From Aquabacter sediminis (GTDB lineage Bacteria > Pseudomonadota > Alphaproteobacteria > Rhizobiales > Xanthobacteraceae), in NCBI RefSeq assembly GCF_028863665.1, contig NZ_JARBFX010000005.1, forward strand, positions 484,031 to 548,030: a stretch of DNA of 64,000 nucleotides, written 5' to 3'. Position 1 is the first letter of the stretch, and each line of letters starts with the position of its first letter. This document shows, piece by piece, positions 1-7,696 of this stretch. Made by a program: the position numbers and the translations under genes. Under the pieces are notes generated by a model. The model had not been told where the DNA came from. It saw nothing but the letters and a program-made list of their open reading frames with translations, and did no database searches.

Positions 1-1
1 C

Positions 2-1453
2 ATCGACCGGCGCAACCTGTTGCGGGCCTCGGCCCTTGGCGCGCTCACGGCGCCCTTCGCGGCGGGCGGCCTTCTTGGCGCCACGGGCGCGATGGACCAG
101 ACGGCGGCGGGGCGGCCGGGCTTCCTGAAGGCCAAGGACATTGCGGAAGCGGCCTATGTGTTCGGCCTGCCCATCGTGATGAATTACGGCGTGATGTACG
201 AATACATCGTCGACCGCAACAGCGGGCAGTGGAAGGCGCCGTTCAACACCCTCTATAACGAGGCGCGGGTCTTCACCTGGCAGGATACCACCATCGTCAC
301 GCCCAATTCCGACACGCCCTATTCGCTGCTGTGGCTGGATCTGCGGGCCGAGCCCCTGGTCATTTCCGTGCCGGACGTGGACCCCAAGCGCTATTATTCG
401 GTCCAGTTCTGCGACGGCAACACCTACAATTACGGCTATATTGGCAGCCGCGCCACCGGCAGCAAGGCGGGGAAATATCTCGCCGTGGGGCCGGACTGGA
501 AAGGCGAGACGCCGGCCGGCATCAACGGCGTGTTCCGCTCCAGCACGCAATTCTCGCTGGCCATCTTCCGCACCCAGCTCTTCTCCCCCTCCGACATGGA
601 CAATGTGAAGGCGGTGCAGGCGGGCTATCAGGTGCAGCCCCTTTCCGCCTTCCTGGGCAAGCTCGCCCCCGCCGCGCCCGCTGAGGTCACCTTCCCCGCC
701 TTCTCCAAGGAAAAGGCGAAGACGGACTTCCTGGACTATCTCGACTTCGCTCTCACCTTCGCCCCCGTCCGCCCGGAGGAGGCAGAGATCCGCGCGGCGC
801 TGGCCCGCATTGGCGTCGGGCCGGGCAAGACGTTTAATTTCAAGGCGCTGCCGCTGGAGGACAAGGCCGAGGTGCTGCTGGGCCTTGCCGAGGGCAAGCG
901 CAAGGTGGATGAGAAGGCCGCCTCCATCGGCACCGACGTGAATGGCTGGCGCCTGTCCTCCACTTTCGGCGACGCCGCCTTCTTCAACGGTGACTGGCTG
1001 ATGCGCGCGGCGGCCGCCCAGCTGGGCATTTATGGCAATGACGCGGTGGAGGCGGCCTATCCCGTCACCCGCGTGGATGCCAAGGGCGAGACGCTGGATG
1101 GGTCCAAGAAGGCCTACACCATCACCTTCCCCGCCGATGCCCTGCCGCCGGTGAACGCCTTCTGGTCGATCACCATGTATGACGGCAAGACGCAGCTGCT
1201 CATCAAGAACCCCATCGACCGCTATCTCATCAATTCGCCCATGCTGCCGAATCTGAAGCGCAACGCGGACGGCTCGCTGACCCTCTATATCCAGGCCACC
1301 TCCCCCGGCCCGGACAAGGAAGCCAACTGGCTCCCGGCCCCCGCCGGCCCCATGTACATCGCCATGCGCCTCTATTGGCCGAAGGAAACTCCCCCCTCCA
1401 TCCTGCCCCTCGGCCAGGGCACCTGGCAGCCGCCGGGGATCGTGGCGGGGTGA
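2..1453 (+). CDS. DUF1254/DUF1214 family exported protein (5' end cut by window)
   Basis: The reading frame is open to the left edge, so the true start lies upstream. The first visible residues (IDRRNLLRASALGAL) form a twin-arginine signal with RR followed by a hydrophobic stretch ending near GATGA, so Tat export to the periplasm is likely. The body has the usual DUF1254 features: an N-terminal segment around AAYVFGLPIVMNYGVMY, the TPNSDTPYS motif, and a C-terminal DUF1214 part with a FWSITMYD-like strand and a NPIDRY segment. These proteins are common in proteobacteria and their biochemical role is not established. The gene stands alone here, followed by a GC-rich hairpin and then a foreign cassette on the same strand. 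The family call is firm, the function unknown. Confidence 0.9.
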   Translation: MDRRNLLRASALGALTAPFAAGGLLGATGAMDQTAAGRPGFLKAKDIAEAAYVFGLPIVMNYGVMYEYIVDRNSGQWKAPFNTLYNEARVFTWQDTTIVTPNSDTPYSLLWLDLRAEPLVISVPDVDPKRYYSVQFCDGNTYNYGYIGSRATGSKAGKYLAVGPDWKGETPAGINGVFRSSTQFSLAIFRTQLFSPSDMDNVKAVQAGYQVQPLSAFLGKLAPAAPAEVTFPAFSKEKAKTDFLDYLDFALTFAPVRPEEAEIRAALARIGVGPGKTFNFKALPLEDKAEVLLGLAEGKRKVDEKAASIGTDVNGWRLSSTFGDAAFFNGDWLMRAAAAQLGIYGNDAVEAAYPVTRVDAKGETLDGSKKAYTITFPADALPPVNAFWSITMYDGKTQLLIKNPIDRYLINSPMLPNLKRNADGSLTLYIQATSPGPDKEANWLPAPAGPMYIAMRLYWPKETPPSILPLGQGTWQPPGIVAG

Positions 1454-1461
1454 GAGGACGG

Positions 1462-1490
1462 GGGCGGCGTGGGGGTGACCCGCGCCGCCC
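1462..1490 (+). terminator. GC-rich stem-loop after the DUF1254 gene
   Basis: GGGCGGCG (1462-1469) pairs perfectly with CGCCGCCC (1483-1490) across a 13-nt loop, 8 nt after the stop codon. There is no T-run, so it may act as a Rho-assisted or 3'-end stabilising element rather than a classical intrinsic terminator. Confidence 0.5.
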
Positions 1491-1593
1491 TGGTGGGGCG
1501 GGATGCAGGGATCAGCGCGTCGCTGACTGGCTGCCCCGGTTGAGGACAGCTGTGCGTTCCATCTAGGTCGTTGATCTAGCTATGGCGGCCCAT

Positions 1594-1618
1594 AAGCCAC
1601 AAGTCTCGAGTGTGGCTT
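1594..1618. promoter_or_regulatory. 8-bp inverted repeat in front of the DUF262/PIN cassette
   Basis: AAGCCACA (1594-1601) and TGTGGCTT (1611-1618) are perfect inverse complements around a 9-nt centre. The repeat lies 60 nt before the preferred start of the DUF262 gene, in the first AT-richer sequence after the DUF1254 gene. It could be an operator or a leader hairpin. No regulator is encoded beside it. Confidence 0.35.
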
Positions 1619-1678
1619 GCTGGGCGAAGTTCGGCATGCGATGCTCGCATTTCAAATCGATCCGGTCGCGAGGAACGC

Positions 1679-3307
1679 TTGGACACCCCTCTAAATGCGT
1701 CCGCCAGCAACGCTGGCGCGATTTTCGCAAACAACACATTTGAAATACCTCGGTTTCAGAGAGAATATTCATGGGGTAGCGATGAGGTGGGAGAATTCTG
1801 GTCTGATCTTCAAGGGAGCTTGGAATCAGAATCTTATTTCCTTGGCCTCATCATTTTGACCACGCCAAAAGATGACGAAGAAGCCGGCCGTAAGCGGGTA
1901 GTTGACGGACAGCAAAGAATCCTGACACTGAGTCTCCTTGCCAACGCCATCTATCATGAGGCGATAAGAAGTGACCGCAAGGCGTTAGCTGATCGTATAC
2001 GGGCAAGCTTTCTGCGGTCTATTGATTATCACACGGATGAAGAGACGCGCCGTGTAAAGCTTACAGATGAAGCCGATGATACAACATTTCAGTTAATCCT
2101 TGAAACGGGCACTCGACCTACCAATATTCTAGACGAGGCGTCAGTTTCGGCAAAGTTGTCTGACTCTTACGACTTGATCGTTCGACGCCTTCGGGACGAT
2201 TTGCGTGCGGATCCGTTCAAGCGGTTGGGGAAATGGACTGATTTCCTCACCAATAGGTTATATTTCGCGGTATTTCTCCATCCCAGCGCCGATGCCGCCT
2301 ATCAAGTGTACGAAGTTATAAACACCCGCGGGCGCGATCTCACAACAGCCGATTTGCTTAAGAACTATATTCTGAGTCAATCGGGTGGCGATGAATCTTT
2401 CCGATATTCTCAGTGGCAATCAATAGCGAAGCAGTTTTCTACAGAGGGGACAAACAATTTCGTACAGTACATACGCCATGTTGTAACCGTCAAAAGCGGT
2501 TACATTCTGCCAAAAGACCTCTACGGGTTCCTTGCTAATCGGAAGCATATGGGTGATCGAGAGCCGCCTCGGTCGAACGAAATCATGTCGATGTTGGAAA
2601 AAAATCTCCCACTCTACATGCAAATGATTGATCCAACAGCGGCGGGTCCAGCTGAGCTTGGTGCGCTTGGCGTATTTTCATCGCTGAGTAGTCTAGGTGT
2701 CTTGACGGTTAGGCCTATACTTTTGGCATGTTCTGAAGTTCAAGATGCGCTGGACGGGATGGAGTGGATATTAAAGCTGGTCGTGCGCCGCATTGTCGTA
2801 GGAAATCTTGGTACCGGTAACGTTGAGCGAAGGTTGGCCGAGGCTGCAAAAGCAATTAACGACGCTAGAAGCTGGAAAGTTATGATCGACCAGCTTCAGG
2901 ACTTAAATCCGTCACGCGAAGACTTCGTTGGTCAGCTCAGGAAGCGATCATTGAACAAAAACGTGCTGACATTTTTGAGGAGATCGATCATTCAGCGGTC
3001 GATCACGCCCACCCCGCATGGCTTCCTTCATTTTATATGGATCAAGTCCGCAGAGTTCGATGGTATCGATCAAGGTGGAGGTAGTTACTGGGGTTCAACG
3101 CTCGGAAATACCTTCATTTCCAGCCTCGAGAAGAGGCCGCGTGCGGCGTTGGACTGGCCTACGTTCAAGAGTTCCATGCTGTCGACCGGTGCTGATGGCG
3201 AGTGGGTTCATAAGCTAAATCACTTGAAGGACTGGGATGCGGGGGCGGTCGAGCAAATGGGTTTCGAGTTAGCTAGCGAAGCTGGTCGGATCTGGTATGA
3301 TGATTGA
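1679..3307 (+). CDS. DUF262 domain protein with degenerate DUF1524-like C-terminus
   Basis: About 542 aa from a TTG at 1679, preceded by AGGA at 1671-1674; a GTG at 1610 in the same frame is an alternative start. The N-terminal part is a clear DUF262 (ParB/Srx-like) domain with FEIPRFQREYSW and the VVDGQQRILTLSLL segment, the DGQQR signature linked to NTP binding in GmrS/SspE-type proteins. The C-terminal 120 residues keep the outline of a DUF1524 HNH domain: a late W...LA..A..IW helix and a GN-containing segment (STLGNTFISS). The expected EHxLP histidine motif reads LHFIWIKSAE and the GNLTLL...N motif is eroded, so nuclease activity here is doubtful. Codon use is visibly AT-richer than in the neighbours. 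The gene overlaps the downstream PIN gene by 8-11 nt. A role in phage defence is inferred from the family. Confidence 0.82.
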   Translation: MDTPLNASASNAGAIFANNTFEIPRFQREYSWGSDEVGEFWSDLQGSLESESYFLGLIILTTPKDDEEAGRKRVVDGQQRILTLSLLANAIYHEAIRSDRKALADRIRASFLRSIDYHTDEETRRVKLTDEADDTTFQLILETGTRPTNILDEASVSAKLSDSYDLIVRRLRDDLRADPFKRLGKWTDFLTNRLYFAVFLHPSADAAYQVYEVINTRGRDLTTADLLKNYILSQSGGDESFRYSQWQSIAKQFSTEGTNNFVQYIRHVVTVKSGYILPKDLYGFLANRKHMGDREPPRSNEIMSMLEKNLPLYMQMIDPTAAGPAELGALGVFSSLSSLGVLTVRPILLACSEVQDALDGMEWILKLVVRRIVVGNLGTGNVERRLAEAAKAINDARSWKVMIDQLQDLNPSREDFVGQLRKRSLNKNVLTFLRRSIIQRSITPTPHGFLHFIWIKSAEFDGIDQGGGSYWGSTLGNTFISSLEKRPRAALDWPTFKSSMLSTGADGEWVHKLNHLKDWDAGAVEQMGFELASEAGRIWYDD

Positions 3308-4106
3308 CGCCTCGGGTGTTGATAATGAATGCGAAATTCAAGTTTGCGAATTGCTCGACCGGAAGGCCGAGATAAACGCGCTTAAATCTCTCTCTTCGGC
3401 CCTCAAGTTTGAGTTGCCAGAGTGCGAGCTTGCAGAAACCGTGATTGCCTTCGATGCGAACGTGTTGCTGAGGATGAGCAAGCACAGTAGATGTGATGAT
3501 ATCGTAGATTATCTGCGTGCGAAGTTTCCCGGCCGGATTATACTTCCGGGTCAGGTTATCCAAGAGTTTTGGAATAACCAATTTCTCGGAGTAGAATCAA
3601 TATCGGCCGCGCTGCAAAAAAAATTTAAAGAACTTAGCGATACAATTGGAGGGTTCGACGATCAATTTGGCGAATATGCTACCCGATTCAAGGATTTAAT
3701 GCGTGAGTTTGATGAAGATTATGGTTACATATTCGACGATAATACAGCCAGAAAAACTAAACTGTTTGTTGATCTTCTTGTCGAGAAGGCTCGTGTTCCT
3801 TTCGTGACGCGCTCGCTTCTCTCCGCGTTGGCTGATGTACGGAAGAGGACGAGAACCCCTCCAGGTTTCAAGGATGGGGGGGATGGGGACTTTTTTGTAT
3901 GGGCTGACCTGCTTTTAGGCTTAGCCGTGCTAAAAAAAGAAGGTGTAAAATATCGGCGTGTTACGCTCGTAACTCTCGACAAAAAGATCGACTGGAGTCG
4001 AGGTGGTATTCCCCACCCAATCCTGACTGCCGAGGTCCATGCGATTAGCGGCGCCGAATTCGAAACCATCACTCTGGAAAATTTGGCAAGGCGACTTTTA
4101 GGCTAA
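3297..4106 (+). CDS. PIN_8-like (PIN-like) nuclease domain protein
   Basis: 269 aa. The gene starts inside the end of the DUF262 gene (ATG at 3297, or ATG at 3300), so translation is probably coupled. The acidic PIN signature is complete: D53 in FDANVLLRM, E90 in VIQEFWNN, D198 in the PPGFKDGGDGDFFVW block, and D228 in VTLVTLDKKIDW. The PPG(F/Y)KD...GD..IW and VT.DKK.DW blocks are typical of the PIN_8 group of larger PIN-like proteins rather than of VapC toxins, and no small antitoxin gene is present. It probably encodes a metal-dependent RNase or DNase acting in the cytoplasm with its DUF262 partner. The pair shares the low-GC composition. Function as a defence effector is inferred. Confidence 0.8.
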   Translation: MMIDASGVDNECEIQVCELLDRKAEINALKSLSSALKFELPECELAETVIAFDANVLLRMSKHSRCDDIVDYLRAKFPGRIILPGQVIQEFWNNQFLGVESISAALQKKFKELSDTIGGFDDQFGEYATRFKDLMREFDEDYGYIFDDNTARKTKLFVDLLVEKARVPFVTRSLLSALADVRKRTRTPPGFKDGGDGDFFVWADLLLGLAVLKKEGVKYRRVTLVTLDKKIDWSRGGIPHPILTAEVHAISGAEFETITLENLARRLLG

Positions 4107-4202
4107 TTCCCGATAAAACGTCAGCTGGCTTCGTGGGCCGATACGGGCGCGGGAGCTTTACCCCCGCCCCACCCGCTAGCCCCCCCCCAAAAAAAATCCC
4201 CC

Positions 4203-5180
4203 TCAATCCACCTTCGCCCCCGAAGCCTTCACCACCGCCCCCCATTTGGTGATCTGCGCCGCCACATAGGCGCGGAAGCTCTCGGGCGTCGAGGGTGGGC
4301 AGACGGCGCCCAGGTCCGCGAAACGGGTCTTCACCTCCGGCAGGGCCAGCACCTTTTCCACCTCGGCATTCATGCGGGTGACGATCTCGGCCGGCGTGCC
4401 CTTGGGGGCGACGAGGCCGTTCCAGGCGGTGGCCTCATAGCCGGGCAGGCCGGCTTCCGCGAGGGTGGGCACGTCGGGGGCGAGCGGGATGCGTTCGGCG
4501 GAGGTGACCCCCAGCGCCCGCAGCCGCCCCTCCTTCACATAGGGCAAAGCGGACTGGGTGGTGTCGAAGATCAATTGCACATGGCCGGCAATGACATCGG
4601 CGATGGCCGGGGCGCTGCCCTTATAGGGCACATGGGTCATCTTGATGCCGGCCATGGTGGCGAACAACTCGGCCGCCAGGTGCGTGGACTGGCCCACCCC
4701 GGAGGTGGCGAAATTGATCTTGCCCGGCTCGGCCTTCGCCGCCGCGATCAGGTCCTTCACCGTCTTGAAGGGCGAGGACGTGGGCACCACCAGCATCAGC
4801 GGGTTCTCGGTGAGCAGGGCCACCGGCGTGAAGTTGTCGAGGATGTGGTAGGTCAGGTTGGTGAACAGGGTCATGTTGATGGCATGGGCGGTGGTGGCCA
4901 CCGCGAAGGTATAGCCATCGGGCGCGGAGCGGGCCGCCGCGTCCATGCCCAGATTCCCGCCCGCCCCGGCCCGGTTGTCGATGACCACCGGCTGGCCGAT
5001 GAGGGGGGCCACCTTCTCCATGACGAGCCGCGCCGTAATGTCGGTGGAGCCCCCCGGCGGATAGGGCACGATGACCTTCACCGGGCGGCTCGGCCAGGTG
5101 TCAGCAAAGGCGATTTCGGGCAGGACGGGGAGGGCGCCGGCGGCGCCGGCGGCGAGCAAAAACGTGCGACGGTTGATCAT
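4203..5180 (-). CDS. Bug/TctC family periplasmic solute-binding protein
   Basis: 325 aa from the ATG at 5180, which has GGAGGA 9 nt upstream. The frame stays open further upstream, but that extension overlaps the acyl-CoA synthetase gene and is not needed. The N-terminus MINRRTFLLAAGAAGA is a Tat-type signal ending near AFA. The mature protein shows the Bug fold landmarks: VKVIVPYPPGGSTDITAR, a DNRAGAGGNLG loop, HVPYKGSAPAIADV and DVPTLAEAGLPGYEA. Such proteins bind carboxylates or related organic acids for tripartite tricarboxylate transporters, but no TctA/TctB membrane genes are nearby. It lies 49 nt behind the acyl-CoA synthetase gene and may be the last gene of the minus-strand operon that starts at 14236. 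Its ligand cannot be told from sequence. Confidence 0.9.
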   Translation of the reverse strand: MINRRTFLLAAGAAGALPVLPEIAFADTWPSRPVKVIVPYPPGGSTDITARLVMEKVAPLIGQPVVIDNRAGAGGNLGMDAAARSAPDGYTFAVATTAHAINMTLFTNLTYHILDNFTPVALLTENPLMLVVPTSSPFKTVKDLIAAAKAEPGKINFATSGVGQSTHLAAELFATMAGIKMTHVPYKGSAPAIADVIAGHVQLIFDTTQSALPYVKEGRLRALGVTSAERIPLAPDVPTLAEAGLPGYEATAWNGLVAPKGTPAEIVTRMNAEVEKVLALPEVKTRFADLGAVCPPSTPESFRAYVAAQITKWGAVVKASGAKVD

Positions 5181-5229
5181 GGGTTTTTCCTCCGGGAATT
5201 GGTCTTGTTCTGTTGGGGCTAAGCCGAGA

Positions 5230-7323
5230 TCACAGGCCCGTTCCGGCCACTGCGAACACCACGGCATCGAGGGCCGTATCGGCCCCTTCGCCCACCATGA
5301 AGGGGTTGATGTCCAGCGAAACGATGCGGTCATCCGCCCGCATGAGCGCGCCCACGGCCACGGCGGCGTCGCAGTAAGTATCTAGATTCACAGGGATTTC
5401 TCCCCGCGTGCCCGCCAGAACCGGGGCGATGCGGAGCCTGGCGAGCGCCTCGCGCACATCCCTCTGGTCGAAGGGCGGCAGCAGGAGGGCGACGTCGGGC
5501 AGCGCCTCCACATATTTCCCCCCCTCTCCCACCACCACGACCGGCCCGAAGACGGTATCTCGGTGTGCTCCCAGCAACATCTCCCGGCGCCCCCGGACCA
5601 TGCGGGAGACGATCACTCCATCGAAGGAAGCGTTCGCATTTTCAATGGCTTGGCGGCAGGCGGCGAAGGCATTTTCGACCTCTTCCGGGGTGGAAAGGCC
5701 GAGATGCACAAGCCCCAGCTCCGACTTGTGCGCCACATCCCGCGAGCACCCCTTGACCGCCACCGGGCCCTTCAACTCGGCGAGCGCCGCCAGGGCCTCC
5801 TTGGGCGTCCGGCAGAGCCGGTGCGGCACCACGGGAATGCCGGAAGTGCGAAGGAAATCAAGGCTTTCCGCCTCGTTGAGCAGGATCGTCCCGCCCGCGC
5901 GGGCCGGCACGTTCGCCACCGGCCCCGCCTGCCGCCGCTCGGCCCGCTCCATCAGCTCGTGATGCCCGATCAACTGGCTAAGCGCTTGAATCGCCTCGGC
6001 TTCTCCCGTGAAGACCGGAGCGCCATGGGCCTTGAACCGGGCCGCCACCGAGGGCTGGGGGGCCGCCACTACCACCGGCTTTCCGGTCGCCTCGGCAAAG
6101 GCCGCCGTGTCCCGGGCGAAGGCATCCACATCATAGCCCGCCCCCGCCACGGGCACCCCGACAAAGAACGCGTCCGCCGCCTTATCCCTTGCGATCACAG
6201 GCAAAATTTCGCTGAAGAGGCGGCTGTTGGTGAGCAGGGCGGCGGTGATATCAACCGGGTTCCGGGTCGCCGCAAAGCTCGGCAGGATGGCCCCCAGCGC
6301 CTCCCGCGTCTCCTGCGCCAAGGGCTCCAGGCTCAGCCCCCGGGCGGTCGCCGCATCCGCCGCCAGAACGCAAGTCGCCCCCGAATTGGAAATGGCCACC
6401 AGCCGCCGCCCCTCCGGCTTCCAGCCCTTCAGATAGACCTCCGCCGCCATCACTAAGTCACTGGTATCCTTGGCCCGCCAGATGCCGTGCTCCTCCAGGA
6501 ACGCGTCCACCACAGTGTCTTCATTGGCCAAAGCGCCGGTGTGGGAGCGCGCCGCCGCCTGCCCCGCCGCCGTCCGGCCGGACTTCAGCGCGATCACCGG
6601 CACGCCCCGCTTCCGGGCGATGCGGGCGGCCTCGGCGAGGTGCTCGGGGTCGGGAATGCTCTCCAGATAAAGCAGCAGCAGCTGGACGCCAGGGTCCTCC
6701 GCCACCGCCATGGCAAGCTCGCAAACCGTTACGTCACAATCGTTTCCCGTGGCATGGGCATGGCGCACGCCGATCCCGCGCCCCCGCAGCAGACCATAGG
6801 GCACCACGCTCATGGCGCCGCTCTGGCTGACGATGCCCACCGGCCCGTCCTTGGGCTCCGCCTCGATAAACATGGTGGAAAAGGAGGCGATGGCGCCGGT
6901 GCCGAAATTGGCCAACCCTTGCGAATTTGGCCCCACCACCCGCATGCCCTGCGCCCGCGCCCGCGCCACCATGTCCTTCTGGCACGCTACGCCGTCCTCG
7001 CCCTCGGTCTCGCCGAAGCCGGAACTCATCATCAAGGCCAGCTTCACCCCGCTCTTGCCGCAGGCATCCAGCGCCTCCACCGCCGCCGCGCCCGGCACCG
7101 CGATGATGGCCATCTCCGGCGCCTCGGGCAGGTCGAGCAGCGAGGGGGAGGTGGCAAGGCCCTGAACTTCCTTGCGTTTCGGATTGATGGGGTAGATCTT
7201 GCCCTGGTATCCAAAGCGAGACAGATAGAGCAGCGGCCGCCCGCCAATCTTGTTGGGATTTTCCGAAGCGCCGATCACGGCGATGGATCTGGGATTGAGG
7301 GCGACATCCAGGCCGCTGCGCAT
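5230..7323 (-). CDS. Acetate-CoA ligase (ADP-forming)-type acyl-CoA synthetase
   Basis: 697 aa from ATG 7323 (MRSGLDVALNPRSIAVIGAS). Domains in order are a CoA-binding Rossmann domain (about 1-130, with NPRSIAVIGAS and KIYPINPKR), a succinyl-CoA-ligase-like flavodoxin domain in the middle (GIVSQSGAM, NDCDVTV, ALKSGRTAAGQAA.SHTGALA) and an ATP-grasp_5 domain at the C-terminus (GPVAVKGCSRDVAHKSELGLV). The histidine in SHTGALA is the site expected to be phosphorylated. Members convert an acid, CoA and ATP into acyl-CoA or run the reverse reaction. The gene starts 4 nt after the DUF35 gene, in one operon with a thiolase and a Liv-type importer, which suggests CoA activation of an imported acid. 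The substrate is unknown. Confidence 0.9.
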   Translation of the reverse strand: MRSGLDVALNPRSIAVIGASENPNKIGGRPLLYLSRFGYQGKIYPINPKRKEVQGLATSPSLLDLPEAPEMAIIAVPGAAAVEALDACGKSGVKLALMMSSGFGETEGEDGVACQKDMVARARAQGMRVVGPNSQGLANFGTGAIASFSTMFIEAEPKDGPVGIVSQSGAMSVVPYGLLRGRGIGVRHAHATGNDCDVTVCELAMAVAEDPGVQLLLLYLESIPDPEHLAEAARIARKRGVPVIALKSGRTAAGQAAARSHTGALANEDTVVDAFLEEHGIWRAKDTSDLVMAAEVYLKGWKPEGRRLVAISNSGATCVLAADAATARGLSLEPLAQETREALGAILPSFAATRNPVDITAALLTNSRLFSEILPVIARDKAADAFFVGVPVAGAGYDVDAFARDTAAFAEATGKPVVVAAPQPSVAARFKAHGAPVFTGEAEAIQALSQLIGHHELMERAERRQAGPVANVPARAGGTILLNEAESLDFLRTSGIPVVPHRLCRTPKEALAALAELKGPVAVKGCSRDVAHKSELGLVHLGLSTPEEVENAFAACRQAIENANASFDGVIVSRMVRGRREMLLGAHRDTVFGPVVVVGEGGKYVEALPDVALLLPPFDQRDVREALARLRIAPVLAGTRGEIPVNLDTYCDAAVAVGALMRADDRIVSLDINPFMVGEGADTALDAVVFAVAGTGL

Positions 7324-7327
7324 CGGG

Positions 7328-7696
7328 TTACTCCACGCGTTCAAAATAGGGGACAAGGCCGGCGCCGAAGGGCCGGAAGCTGGCGGCAACCGCGTCGCCG
7401 ATGGCGATGTCGGCGGCCGCGTGGGCCATCAGTCGGAAGCCTTCCTCGGCGTCGACCAGGACGATGCAATAGGGCGCATGGGCCCGCAGGTCCTCGGACG
7501 GTGCCCGGACCACAAGGGTCGCCGCATGCACCGTCCCACGCCCGCTGGCGGCGCGGGTTTCCATGTCTTTGGACCCGCAGTGCGGGCAAAAGCTGCGGGC
7601 AAACAGCCAGCGATGTCCGCAGGGCCGGCAGGCTTGGAAGGCAAGGGCTGGCTGGCCCTTGGTCCAGTCGCCGGAGAATGGGGTTTCATCGCTCAT
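7328..7696 (-). CDS. DUF35 family zinc-ribbon/OB-fold acyl-CoA-associated protein
   Basis: 122 aa. The ATG at 7696 overlaps the thiolase stop by 4 nt (ATGA). The N-terminal rubredoxin-like zinc ribbon is visible as CRPCGHRWLFARSFCPHCGS (two CxxC pairs), followed by an OB-fold domain with GRGTVHAATLVVR and PYCIVLVDAEEGFRLMAH. DUF35 proteins are regularly encoded beside thiolase-like proteins and are thought to form a complex with them, supplying acyl-CoA binding. The adjacency here follows that pattern exactly. Confidence 0.9.
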   Translation of the reverse strand: MSDETPFSGDWTKGQPALAFQACRPCGHRWLFARSFCPHCGSKDMETRAASGRGTVHAATLVVRAPSEDLRAHAPYCIVLVDAEEGFRLMAHAAADIAIGDAVAASFRPFGAGLVPYFERVE

